Assembly: GCA_001600495.1 (NCBI GenBank)
Contig: BCKE01000004.1
Location: 444,161 to 508,160 of the forward strand
Direction of reading: 5' to 3'
Origin: Pilasporangium apinafurcum
Taxonomy: Eukaryota > Oomycota > Peronosporomycetes > Pythiales > Pythiaceae
Length of the DNA: 64,000 bases
Below the pieces are notes generated by a model. It was not told the DNA's origin. It saw only the letters and a list, made by a program, of their open reading frames with translations, and searched no databases. The translations under genes and the position numbers were made by a program. Below, in pieces: positions 32,753-43,677 of this stretch (positions are counted from its first letter, which is position 1; each line of letters starts with the position of its first letter).

Positions 32753-35067
32753 ATGGACCGGTACAAAATCCAAGATGTGGTGCCGTTTGAAGGGCGATTC
32801 CCGTCGTGGGAGGCGTTCGATGTCGCGCGGAAGGCGCATTGCGAAAAGACGCACACCATGTATGTCTGTCGGAATACGGTCAAGGTCGAAATCGCCAACA
32901 AACGTCGCAAACTTCAGGTCCCTGATCACTGGGTATACGATCGCAAGGTACCTACATCCGTTCAAGTGGATACGTTTTATGTGGGGTGGCCAAATGTCCA
33001 CCCCGCAGAAATGTGTACGAATGGAACCCTGAATGATCAAATCTGTGTTTGTATGGGGGTGATATCGATAGGTGTATGTGTGTACGCATGGCTACCGCCG
33101 CATTTCGCGGTCAAATGGCACACGCCCGCGCCAAAAAGTACGCTACACAAGCTGCAAGGCGAGGTTCACAGCGTCTGTCGTGTGCGAACTCGTAAATCAG
33201 ATCTCAGTGCAGTACATCACAATCACTGGACAGGTAAGACACTGTTAATGGTTGAGTGGCATTATTTTTACCAGTATATGGATTTGTTTTTACGATTTTC
33301 ATTGTGGTTGATATGATGCGCATATGAAATAACCAGCACCTGGAGCATGATGACCACCCAGTGAACCTGGAGCAATGGCGGAATTACTCACAAAACCGCG
33401 CATCGATCATCGAACATCCGTATTTAACACAGGAAGCGGAGCTGTTGCGCCGCATTGGCTCGAATAAACGGATGGCAAGAGAACATATTGAGACTCTCTC
33501 GGGCAAAATATGCACCATGAAGGATATGCACAACCTATACGCGCGGCTGAAGAAACGCGAAGAGACCATCAAAAACAATGCCATTGTGATCCAGGAGAAC
33601 CCCGGTGTACGTGTGGAAGAGGTGCTACAGCAATTTGTGGATACACATGTCGAAAATCACGTCAGTATTCTGTCTGGTGATGATGGATCAAATGAAGCCA
33701 TTTGCCTCGCCAGTAAAGCCATGAAGGAGCATTTTCAGGTATTTCCGGAATTGGTGTTGCTAGAAGTCACTATGTCGCAGTCACTGGATATGGATGGCTA
33801 TCAATTACATGGGTTTATGTCCATGGACGCGCTGGGCAATGGCAAACCTGTATTCATTTCGCAATCAATTCACTCGTCGACGTCGTTACTGCGACGAATT
33901 TGCCAGGATTTCAAGCGTACACACCCAAAATGGATCGAGATCAAGGTGCTGGTCATGGACAAACTGCTTCCAGATGTCGTCGACGTCGTAGCACAAGAAT
34001 TCCCGAATGCTCGACTATTGCTCTGCCAGTTTCATGTGATCAAGTTTCTCTCGTCATTGGTCACACAGCTGGAATTTGATATCTTTTCAGTGCATATTCA
34101 GGAACAGGCACGTGAATTACTCAAGCAAATGGTGTTTGCCTCGTCTGAGCAACAGTACCATGAGGCGAAGATGCTGCTGCTACATCACTTAGAAAATCGA
34201 CTCGATCACCCTTTGATCCTGCATATCGACCACCACTGGGAACCGTATCGCCACTTGTGGGTGTCGTATTTTCGTACGCATATACTGGAGTTTTCAGCAT
34301 TTTTCACGAAAGGGTTGGAATGCTTTTGGAACCCACTGAAGAATGCGTTTGAGCGCGCAGGCAACGGCGTCGCTGGGTCGGTCCCAGCGACAGGCAGTGT
34401 TGATGAAACGCGCAATGCATCCATCACGAAATGCATCTCGGAGGTGTTGACGACAATCAAGTTTATTGAGGAAGAATGGACATCAAAGATGCTCATTTTG
34501 GAGATGACGAAACCTTTGACTGAGTTTAGCAGCGATCCATTACTGCATTTTATGGTGAACTGCCTTAGTAGCTTTGCTGTTCACCTCGTGAGCTCTCAAT
34601 TGATGTGCAATACGAATGGATCTATTGCTGTCACGAAAGGACGGTATCACTGCAACAAAGCAGTTGAGCACAATGATCCACACACAGGCGCGCTAGCGCC
34701 GCCACCAGCATCAGGTGCACCATCAGTGCGTAGCACAACGGTCATCTGGATGGACACAACAACCAGAAAGAGGAAGCATGTTATGAAAAGTGATTGCAGT
34801 GCCTGCGATTGTGAATTCTACCAGCTTTATCATTTGCCATGTGAACATCTGATCTGGTACGAATTGACAGTGCTGAAGCACAAGCAAGTGAGCATGAGTG
34901 CTGTGGGACAACGGTGGTTTTTACGTACGTTCCAATTCCCAAAGCTCGCGGGACAACGAGAATCGAACGAGGTGAGTCTACTTGATTTATGCAATGAGTG
35001 AATGTGTTGATCTCATGGTGACCATGAGTGTTGTTTGTTGCGACAGATTGAATACCACATCCTGTAA
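32753..35067 (+). CDS. FAR1/MULE-type protein with SWIM zinc finger (Mutator-derived), four exons
   Basis: Model: exons 32753-32947, 33072-33233, 33337-34971 and 35047-35067; introns 124, 103 and 75 nt, all phase 0; 670 residues. After splicing the N terminus gives a FAR1-like zinc-binding domain: PSWEAFDVARKAHC, DHWVYDRK joined to VYVCTHGYRR, SCKARFTASVVCELV and HLEHDDHP. A MULE transposase-like core follows at about 220-500, with VLVMDKLLPDVVDVV and NARLLLCQFHVIKFL, and a SWIM finger (CDCEFYQLYHLPCEH) at about 600. Family members with this order are Mutator-like transposases or genes derived from them. Exon structure, one copy and no terminal repeats seen nearby favour a domesticated host gene. 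In the alignment I recall, the first catalytic Asp position reads Glu (LLEVTMSQS), so activity is doubtful. The final exon, which adds IEYHIL, is the least certain. Confidence 0.75.
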
Positions 35068-36012
35068 CAAGAATGAGGGAAGATGGCATACATACCACAG
35101 TGTTCAAGAGATATACGAGGGCACCTGCAGTTTCATAATGCTTTCTCATCTAAGACACTGAGAACAGAGAAATAAATCCTGGCGACCCACTCTGGTCAGG
35201 CTGAGTTGGATGGCAGGCTGAGCGAAGTCAGTGCAGGGCGGAACGCGAAGCCGATTTGTTGTTGACGAATGATTGAGTGCCGACTCATCATGCACCTGTA
35301 CGTTGACGTTAAGTGTTGTACGCAATATGCGACGTTTTTTTATATTGTGTGGCGTGTATCATCACTTGTAATCCTCTTGTCATCTTCTACAAGGCAGATG
35401 CTTGGTAAGCATTTGCTACGAAAATGGAAGTAGATGATTTTTTTCAGCAACGGACCATGTGGGTGGAAGATCAGGCGTATTGTCATAGTTCCATGTCGCA
35501 TTGGAATGAGTGGCAGGGCTCCACATATCGACTGGCTGCATTATGAAGACGGTAGTCACGTTTCGCAGTGGAACCGGCGTGTTCAGAAAACGACACCCTA
35601 TGCCCTTTGGATCATAATCCGATATTTGTATTTCACAAGGGAAAAAGAGAGAGAGGGAAAAAGGAAAAGGACGATGATGACAGATGCGCCACACACGAAT
35701 CGACTGAAACGCGATGGACAAAATCCATGCGTAAACGCAATCTTGCGATTACTGTGTTTGCTTTGATCATCAGAATGGGCAAATCATTGAGGAGCCAACA
35801 ACGGTAGCAGTTTCAAAATCATTCGTTTGCAGGTGAACGCCGATACAGCATAGTGAACATTTGGATAGTAGTGATCAATTGCTGACGTTGAACAAATCCT
35901 GTTGGTAGTAAATGCTCACCTGCTTGTGGGTAGAACAGACAATCGAGAGGTGTGTTTAGTACATTTTGTTGATGCAGAAAGGAACGGAACGTCTGCGTTC
36001 TTTTCAAGGATG
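35068..36012 (+). other. gene-poor stretch with coding-like fragments
   Basis: No complete gene was resolved. Coding-like fragments on the plus strand are an ATG at about 35424 opening MEVDDFFQQRTMW, a Tudor-like patch near 35540 (IDWLHYEDGSH), and 35939-36012 (REVCLVHFVDAERNGTSAFF). They may be 5' exons of the spliced gene that begins near 36047. A purine-rich run lies at about 35640-35672. Confidence 0.3.
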
Positions 36013-36046
36013 GTGATGATACTACACGCCTACCTCGTCACTTCAG

Positions 36047-37368
36047 CCACATGAAGCCATGCGAATTATGAGTAAAATATTCCAAATAGGATCTCAGGTT
36101 GCAGTTGCAGCTAACTCATACAAGTAGGGTTCCGTCTAACTGCTACTGTAGCTACACAACTGGCTTGGTGGTACACGAAGTTTTTAGTGTCAGTAACGTG
36201 TGTTCTGGCGTAGTTTCTTTGCTGCCAGGTATACACGATCCATTCGACACTGCACTGTTGTACCACAGACGATGACTCGTTTTGTTGTTGTTTCTTTTGT
36301 GCAACACCTCTTTTTCCATGTTGTGAAAGGAAGACAGAAAACACAGCACATGTGAATTCATTATCGATGTTAAAGTGCTGCTAACAACTGTATTGCTGCT
36401 CTAGCTATAAATAATGCAAGGCTGAGATGCAAATCCTACACCAATCAGATCCGAGAAGAAGATGATGGGCTGAATGCATACTGTGTTGTTGTCAAGAGGG
36501 AAACACTCATATGTGACAAGTCGAACCGACTGTGGAAAGAGCAACTCCACATTACATTACCGGTAGGTATTGAGCAGACAAAGGAAGTTCATCAGAAGCA
36601 CTCCATGTCGAACCATGTGTGTGTGTGGTTCATCTGGCTGACTACTGTATCTCGATTTCAAATTTCTCATTCTCGTGTCGTGCTTTTCCTTCTTTCTCTG
36701 ACGTTTGTGTTTATGTTTGTGTTCAATCACAATGAACTCTTCTGCTTACTGACTTCCCTTTCTTTTCTTTCGCAATATTCATTATAGCGCGCTGTTTTAG
36801 GTAGTTGCAGAGAAGAAAGATATCATTTCGCCAGAGAGTGTTAGAATAAGATCAAATGTAGGAATTCTTGGAGCAAACTGGAAGAAATTCGATGTAAGTG
36901 GGTAGAGTACAGTTTTATCGTGAAGATTTGCCATGTTGAAGGTGATTTTTTCGCCGAGCAGCAGCACTGGAGTGGGAGGCAGAGGAGCCAGGAGTGCACT
37001 ACCACACATGTTGCGTTTCTGTGTAAGAAAGGGTACAAGCTTGGGGTATGTGTGGAAGCGACAGTGCTTCGAAGTTGGCCTGAACTCCTCCTCTTTTTAC
37101 CCTTTTGTTGTGTGGAAAGTAAGTTTTCAGATTCGCTCTTCTAAATGGAACGCAATCACTGGAACTGCATACTGCAGGTGGGTTAGTTTTTCCTCTGACA
37201 TAATCCTCTGTTGACGCTCACAGCATGTCTGCATACGGACGTTTCAGAAATCTCGAAAATGAACTGACGTCTCAGCTTTTGTCGTTTTCTCCTCTTCCCA
37301 GAGAACAGCGTGAGGCAGAAGAACCGAACGGAAGAAAGGAGCGGAGTAAGCATAGGCGATGTATTTAA
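36047..37368 (+). CDS. hidden multi-exon gene, unknown product, start not resolved
   Basis: No frame here exceeds about 90 codons, yet a chain of six exons links with matching phases: 36152-36228, 36405-36562, 36801-36893, 36942-37022, 37131-37177 and 37224-37368, ending at TAA 37366. Introns are GT-AG, 176, 238, 48, 108 and 46 nt. The joined peptide (about 200 residues) is beta-rich in its first part (TTGLVVHEVFSVSNVCSGVV, GLNAYCVVVKRETLICDKSN, LWKEQLHITLP), then Ser/Gly-rich, and ends in a basic tail (ELTSQLLSFSPLPREQREAE). A further exon at 36047-36123 fits in frame only with a 28 nt intron, which is shorter than I would expect, so the 5' end is open. I do not recognise the family. The chain of compatible phases is the evidence; transcript data are lacking. 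Confidence 0.42.
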
Positions 37369-38213
37369 AATCTACTTGGACTGACGTCATCATATGTTGG
37401 CCACAACTGTCGCTGGCAACAACAGGTGCAACAATGCCGTCGGAATGATGGTAAATTTCTCTATGATTTTTTTTTTGGTTTTTTGCTCAGAAGCGAAACC
37501 ACATGGAAAGGAAAAACAAAAAACAAAAACATGATGGTGATTTCACTAAACAGCAACATGAAATGAAAGATACCCGTGCTTTTACAACTACATAGACACG
37601 AAAAACTATAGCCATATGATAGAGTATTTGTTGCTCTACCAGCACTACCACATTTGGTAGTTAGCAGACAAAACCATAAAAGAAGGTTGGCTATCTGTCC
37701 CGTCTGCATTACATTGTAACCGTTTTGTTCTCGAAATGGCCCGTTGCTGCACGTATTCATCAGCACTCATCGGCAACAATTGGCTTTTCTCTTGCTTGGG
37801 ACCTGGCCCCCAAACAGGCTATCCCGACAGGAAAGAAGGAAGATTCCAACTGTACTTGGTTGGTTGAGTGGTCTGATGAGTGCTGGGTAGAGCAGGGGAC
37901 AAGAAGGTGGAGGGGAGGAGAAGGTAGGCAGCCATTCAAAAACCAAGAGAATTCCCGAGTGAGCGCAAACAAAGTTACTGTACACTACCTACAGTACCTC
38001 CTCCACTCAACCAATACTACAGTATCAAATCAACCACTGGTGCCCGTCATTCTCGGTTTTGCCTTCTCTTCCCCAAGTGAAGAAACAAAAGTAGTGGTGA
38101 GTGATTGTTTCACCCACACCACTGCAACAGCAAAAGAACAAGCACCACCACCGCTCTACCGCCCTCCCGTTTTCGTGGAAGGTTCTTAACCATTACGCCT
38201 CTTGTTGACCGCC
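37369..38213. other. upstream region of the first M YB gene
   Basis: These 845 bp contain T- and A-rich runs (37460-37475, 37505-37530) and CCACCACC-type repeats near 38120-38150. A 154-codon frame at 37725-38189 has no domain, odd composition and no homologue that I recognise, so it is not called. The stretch probably holds the promoter and leader of the MYB gene. Confidence 0.4.
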
Positions 38214-38873
38214 ATGCTCGCGACTGGTGGGATGAGTTCGCCGTCAAGTAGTGGAACGACCTCGCCTGTTGCAACTCCTCTCTCTCCAACATCCGCGCAC
38301 CATAATGTCAGTAAAGGCATTTGGTCACAGGAAGAACACGATCGCTTCTTGCATGCCATGAAACTTTACCCAAAAGGTCCTTGGAAAGCGATCGCTGACC
38401 ACATCGCTACCCGTTCGGTAAGGCAAGTACAAACCCACGCGCAGAAATACCAAGAAAAAGTCTCACGTCGGTTGCGTGGACTGCGCAAATCCAAGAAGAA
38501 ATTGGTGCGCCCAGAACATCGCATCGATGAAGACACGATGGAGTTATGCAAACTCGTCGACAGTGCTGCTGAGAAGCTCGTCCTAGCCTCCCGTGCTGCG
38601 CCAGGTTCTGCAGTAGCAGCGGGTATCAAGTTGGAACCTATCAAGAAGAAGGTCCGCACAACCACACCAACAGCTACTGTTGCTGCTACTGGACTGTCTC
38701 CAATTCTTGCTGATATGAAGACTAATGTGCTCGACTTGGATTTCGATGTGAAGAAGGAGCAGACTGAACCATTACCGCTGTTGGACTTCAACGAAGACAT
38801 TGAATTAGATCCGGTGCTTTTGCCGACCGTGAGCGAATCGCTCGACTTTTTGATTGAGTACTTGTCAATATGA
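38214..38873 (+). CDS. single-repeat MYB protein, SHAQKYF class, copy 1
   Basis: Intronless, 219 residues, from the ATG at 38214. The MYB repeat is at residues 35-80: GIWSQEEHDRFLHAMKLYP, GPWKAIADHIATRSVRQVQ and THAQKYQ, which is the THAQKYQ form of the plant SHAQKYF signature. A basic patch follows (RRLRGLRKSKKKLVRPEH), a likely nuclear-localisation and DNA-binding extension. The rest is Ala/Thr-rich; the C terminus is acidic with a short hydrophobic end (DFLIEYLSI). Such proteins bind GATA-like or I-box sites in plants; in oomycetes they are linked to stage-specific transcription. It is the most diverged of four paralogues in this window and the only one on the plus strand. Confidence 0.9.
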   Translation: MLATGGMSSPSSSGTTSPVATPLSPTSAHHNVSKGIWSQEEHDRFLHAMKLYPKGPWKAIADHIATRSVRQVQTHAQKYQEKVSRRLRGLRKSKKKLVRPEHRIDEDTMELCKLVDSAAEKLVLASRAAPGSAVAAGIKLEPIKKKVRTTTPTATVAATGLSPILADMKTNVLDLDFDVKKEQTEPLPLLDFNEDIELDPVLLPTVSESLDFLIEYLSI

Positions 38874-39911
38874 TCGCACAACTATAGAACAAGAAACAGA
38901 GCAAGTGGGCAGCGCAGCCTAATTATCTTTCGCGAATGGACGCTGCGGATTGTTGTCGGAGACCAATCCGTGGGTTCAAACAGACCCAACAAACAAACAA
39001 GGGTACGATGCCTACTTAACTTATAACTTCTCTCGATAATAAAAGCTTTTCTCGGCTCCGGGGGCTGAGGGATGCATGAGTAGAAGGCAGAGCGGCATGC
39101 GACACGACAAAGAAGCTGTATGTAGGCTGCGTTGTTCAGCACTACCAAACGGCTTCTTGCAGTTGCATCCGCTTGCCTTTCTCCATTAGCATCCTGACAA
39201 AGCTGTCTGAGCTGTGTCTTTGAGAACAACATGCCCTCCAATCGCTGATGTTCTTGCCGAGGTAACTAGCGGCACCAATGGCAACGGATTGGTGGGAACG
39301 AGAGCACTTCTTTTTCGTTGGAGTTCATTCGTGTTTTCCGTTTTTATTAAGAGAGCAGTGCAGTCAGGCGTAGTGTTGACGCCTAGACGTTCCAAAGATG
39401 TAGGAGCTGCTTGTCACAAGGCTGTTCGATGAGATTACGCGCGCAGTTTACGCGCAACCAAATGGAGATTCATTGATCAGTTAACTCCGCAGCTAGTTAA
39501 AATGCTATTTGCAAGTAGCATTAAACAGTTGGCTAAACGTCTGTTTTAACGTTTTAGCGAATAGCGTTTACCGAACGCCATAATGAGATCCCTCAGAAAG
39601 AAAAAAATATCTTGATGAGAATGAACCAACCTAGCATTGGATACAAAAATCAAGTAAATTTCTAGAGCTGAAGAACATTGTTCCGAAATTCGCGGGACAG
39701 TGGAATCGCAGACGATATCCATACATCAAAGATACTCCTACGTTCTTGAGTATCTACTGCAGATTGATTAGAAAAATATGTTGATAGCTATTCATCAGGA
39801 TGCCCAGCGGTCGAGAGTTTTATGTCGTGTCTTGTAGTGCAAACATTATGCTTTTACTGATGTCTGGTTCATTAACGTAACAAACAACCGTTGGTTGATT
39901 AATACAGTTTA
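38874..39911. other. gene-poor stretch with one coding-like exon
   Basis: On the minus strand 39265-39146 is a 120 nt stretch bounded by CTAG before and GT after, reading LPRQEHQRLEGMLFSKTQLR and on as a charged helix. It looks like a real exon but neighbours could not be joined. A small hairpin (AATGCTA/TAGCATT) lies at about 39499-39523. The rest is AT-rich and uninformative. Confidence 0.3.
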
Positions 39912-40622
39912 TTAACAAGCAATCCGCAAGTCAAGGGAGCCAAAAACAGCCTAATTCTTAGGTTGGCCAAAATCCAAAAAATCCGCTATTCGTGCTCTAC
40001 GAAAATGTGTGGCAGTTCGAAACAGATCCGTCCAAGAAAACTTGTTTCCCGTGATTATTATCCAAGTCGTAGCATCCAGAGAGGAGAACTGGTACGACAA
40101 AATTTGCATTTTCTGTCAGATGGTCATCGATTTTGCGATTCTCAAGGTCGTTCAGAACATAAAAAATACCACAATACCATTTTTGTCCAATGATATACTC
40201 TGTAGCACATAGTATGGAACTCAAGTGCTGAAGAGTGGCTTAAGACACCAACAGTATTGCACCAATAACTCGAAGATTGCCGCCAAATTACTTGGACGAC
40301 AAACACTCTTGACAATATTAGAGCTCATTTTATTCAATATGGTTAGGGTAAATGACATATATGAAACGAATTATGAATCAAAAGAAATAAAAACGATGAC
40401 CATCAAGCTAAAACAATGCCAAAATGGAAGCGAATACTCATCTTTGACTGCTAATTACTCGACAACCACTAGTTCGATTTGAACGCTGTTTGCTTTGTTC
40501 ATCATTACAAATAAAAAACTATCCTATGCCAAAATATTATGTGCTAAAAGGCAGTTGCGGATTTTTTGAGTTTAGGAAAACAACTGAAAACTGGCACCGT
40601 TGGCTCGCGGATTGCTTGTTAA
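39912..40622. mobile_element. non-autonomous DNA transposon-like element with inverted repeats
   Basis: TTAACAAGCAATCCGC at 39912-39927 is matched in inverted orientation at 40607-40622, a perfect 16 bp match. Further in, AAAAAATCCGC at 39976-39986 is matched in inverted orientation at 40557-40567. Sequence between these pairs is related but diverged, so each arm is about 65-75 bp. Outside the arms GGTTGA also recurs at both ends (39893-39898 and, inverted, 40628-40633), so the true ends may be slightly wider. The interior is AT-rich and has only short frames with no transposase motif. This fits an old MITE or deletion derivative of a DNA transposon. Superfamily and target-site duplication could not be settled. 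Confidence 0.6.
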
Positions 40623-41728
40623 AGTACTCAACCGTTCTTGTGGGTGGAAATCACTAGCGATTTTCGAAAGTTTGATGAGTTTTCGAAGAACATTAATCTA
40701 AGAGAAAGCAACGATGCAATTCTATAGTTCCAAACCACATATATCGTGTTCGTTGAATCGTCCACACAGATCGTATGAGTGTATTAGTTGCATTGCCGCT
40801 ATGTATGTTCCAAGTCATCCTACATCCTACATACCCCCCAAGCGCATTGGAGACAGAACGCATATTAGGGGAGATTTGCTCCTTGTCTCCCCCCTACCCT
40901 CCTTTTTACTCTTTTCTTTTCGCATTCAAGCCATGACGCGTCCGCTTCGTTCCATCGCTTCACGCTTCTGCTTTGTTCTTTTTTCGACGGGGCGTTTGAA
41001 GTTCCATGCGGTCCCTTCAATTCAGTTTAACGGAAGTTGAAGGCAAGAATCCTTCCAGATAAGGGTGCTGTATAGATTTGTATAAGTAAATTATATTTGT
41101 TTAAGTATCCAACCGAGTACTGTACGAGCATCCTGCGCGAATAAAATTATCACCTCGTGTATCTGATTGGTCAGTTTCGATCCGATGATCCGGGGTTACG
41201 TTAAACAGTTCTTGACATTCCGATCCCAGTGACGTAGTATGAAGAAAACGCACTAGATCCGCGAGGGAAACGCAACGGATGCTGCGAAGCGCTCATGTCT
41301 GTCGCGTGCAGCTGCGGGTGTGGGTGTGGGTCTTTAAAATCAACCAACAGTTTGTATTCAGTGGCTCTGGTTGAATAGTGGTGCTACATGTGCATGATGT
41401 ATCGTTGACCTCACACATCATCCCTCCTCATCAATTGCCTCACTGTAGGAACTTGTGGATACGAAACTACTGCGAGTAAATATGTTGATAAACTCATGTA
41501 CTTTGTATTTTGTATATGCGTCTGCGTGTGGGTACGTTATTGTAGCTATCTATCCGCACTTGTAAAGACGCTATAATATATTTACTACCAGCTTGCGTTC
41601 ACTGATATTCCAACAAAAATATAACGACGCCTTAGCTTGCGTCCGCTAAGACGTGTGCGCAACAATAAATGACGTTGTTCTAACTCCCTAAGACAGTTTG
41701 CCAAAAAGCCATTTTGCTTTGCCTTTCT
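40623..41728. other. intergenic region, no gene seen
   Basis: About 1.1 kb between the inverted-repeat element and the second MYB gene. It includes pyrimidine-rich sequence at about 40880-40925 and a G/T-rich patch (GGGTGTGGGTGTGGG) at about 41316-41330. A 35-codon frame after the ATG at 40933 is too short to support. Confidence 0.4.
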
Positions 41729-42355
41729 TTACGACAGCAGCAACTCAATGGACTCTTCGACGTCTTGTCGATATCGGTCGTCCGTCATGAACAAGAAATC
41801 GTTTGGCAGTGGGGTGAACGGCATGGGTTCGACATCTTCGAGAATTTTGTCCAGGTCGCACTCGCTATCTTCCATCAATGGACTCGCCAAGAGGAAAGAA
41901 AAGCTTTCAAGCTGTGCTTCATCGGTGGCAAAACCCGATGGTGAGCGAGGCGAATCCTGGAGACTCTGGATATACGAACTGCAGTCATTTAGTTCGATTT
42001 TGGAGAGAGAGGACGGCGATCGAGGAGATTCAGGAGTCAGTGGCGTACGTTGGATACTTCCTGGTGCCTGGAAGTCCACACGGTGCTCCAAACGCACAAA
42101 TTTCTTCTTCTGCTTGCGCAGGCCACGTTGGCGGCGCTTAATCTTTTGTTGATATTTTTGGGCATGCGTTTGTACTTGCTTGATCGATCGCGTGCCAATA
42201 ACGGCCGCGATGGATCGCCACGGTCCACGTGGGAACATTTTCATGGCCTGGAGGAATTTCTCGTGTTCCTGTTCTGACCAAATTCCCGTGGTTACCGGGC
42301 TTGTTGGGATGGATCCAGTGGGAGTAATAACGGTGGTAGTTGGTTGCATCATCAT
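41729..42355 (-). CDS. single-repeat MYB protein, SHAQKYF class, copy 2
   Basis: Intronless, 208 residues. Repeat at about residues 25-70: GIWSEQEHEKFLQAMKMFP, GPWRSIAAVIGTRSIKQVQ, THAQKYQ, then the basic run KIKRRQRGLRKQKKKFVR. The middle is Ser/Pro-rich (SPRSPSS), and the C terminus carries the motif DVEPMPFTPLPNDFLFMTDD followed by RQDVEESIELLLS. That tail is shared with copies 3 and 4 and looks like a conserved interaction motif. Copies 2-4 all run on the minus strand and are more like each other than like copy 1. Transcription-factor role is known of the family; targets are unknown. Confidence 0.9.
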   Translation of the reverse strand: MMMQPTTTVITPTGSIPTSPVTTGIWSEQEHEKFLQAMKMFPRGPWRSIAAVIGTRSIKQVQTHAQKYQQKIKRRQRGLRKQKKKFVRLEHRVDFQAPGSIQRTPLTPESPRSPSSLSKIELNDCSSYIQSLQDSPRSPSGFATDEAQLESFSFLLASPLMEDSECDLDKILEDVEPMPFTPLPNDFLFMTDDRYRQDVEESIELLLS

Positions 42356-43677
42356 TCTAATGAGAGAAGCTAGCTGGTAAATTGCTTTGATACGCGGCTG
42401 CTATTTCGTGTTTTTCTTTGTTGGATTGTGTTCCGTGAATGACCGCAAATTGAAAAGTGATGCCTCTTCAGCGTGGGTCGTCGCTTGTTGGCAGACCCTT
42501 TCTACCGTCAAAAGGCATCATTAATCGTATGTCCGAGGATACTTTGACCTATAGGGCATGGAGGTTGTCCCTCCTCCGATACAATCTTTCAGTATCAATA
42601 AAGGGGGATGTGCACACATACAAAGGCTGAAAAAAGGGTTAGGTGCAGTGCAAAAGGACTGCTGATAAAAAGCAGCATCCCCCTGCAGCCGCTTCCAGCT
42701 GTTTATAACGAAAAACCAATCCGATCAAAATGTTGCCAATTTCGTGACCGCATTTATTTAAAGCCAAGACATGTAGTGATTTTATCATGTGTTTTCATAA
42801 TGTGTGGCGAGTTAATTAGCAGAGAAAACACATAGCTACATTGAGGAACGTCGCAATGAAATTGTAGCCGTTAACTGCATTATGTCGAGTTGTAATGGAT
42901 GGATGCATCTTATAACAGGGAGCGACCGACCTATGTTGCCAAGAACTACTTGGTAGGCTCGCTGGCCGTGGAGGGTGCATTTTCGTTGACGATTTTGTTG
43001 AGGCTCAGAATTTGACATTGTTTTTCCATTTTTCTCGCATGACAAAATACTGCGACAAACTGAACACTAAATTTGGTGTGAGACATGAAGAATTTGATGA
43101 TTCGGAAAGTACAGTAACATTGATCCAGTTCGATTGCGTTACTGAGCGCAAATTATCTGATTTTGTTCGTGTTGCAAAAACCAAGTAATAGCATATATGA
43201 CACGTCAAATGCGTCTTTACCCGCCCAAAATCATACAAATGTACGTAGTGTGTACAAAAAAAATAATAAAAAATGTAGTAAATGTCGACTGTCTAGCATC
43301 ATTACAAATTAGACATCAGCGTATGGTACAGTGCCAACTAAAGTACACCGTAGAGGAGTGCTGCGAGTTTCCCAACAATCTGACCTCAAAATCAACAAAA
43401 ATTTTGTTTAAAGATAGGTTTAGGTTACAAGAAAATGATCCAAAACCCTACGTGACATCCTTCCTAAAGGTAAACTTTCCGATTCTTAATTAAGATACAA
43501 CTTTCTTAAATCGGAACAAGGAATTGAACAAAACTGTGTAGAGAAACATGAAGAAATAACTGTAGTGAACAAAAATAGAGCAAATTGTAACGATGTTCAT
43601 AAAAATAGAAACTGTCGGATGGTGGTCGAGTCGACTCACAAACAAGATCAGCAAGCACGAGGCTACGCCCACACAAC
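42356..43677. other. intergenic region, no gene seen
   Basis: About 1.3 kb between the divergent starts of MYB copy 2 and the ankyrin gene. The part 43020-43500 is clearly AT-richer than its surroundings and has many stops in all frames. No repeat or RNA gene could be identified. Confidence 0.4.

Noticed and set aside
34950-34975. tRNA-like string GAATCGAAC
   Set aside because: It lies inside the coding exon of the FAR1/MULE gene and has no cloverleaf.
37725-38189. 154-codon frame upstream of MYB copy 1
   Set aside because: Mixed low-complexity composition, no domain, no splice partner; probably leader sequence of the MYB gene.
43020-43500. transposon in the AT-rich stretch
   Set aside because: TACAGT-like strings occur at two points but no matching arms or transposase frame could be found.
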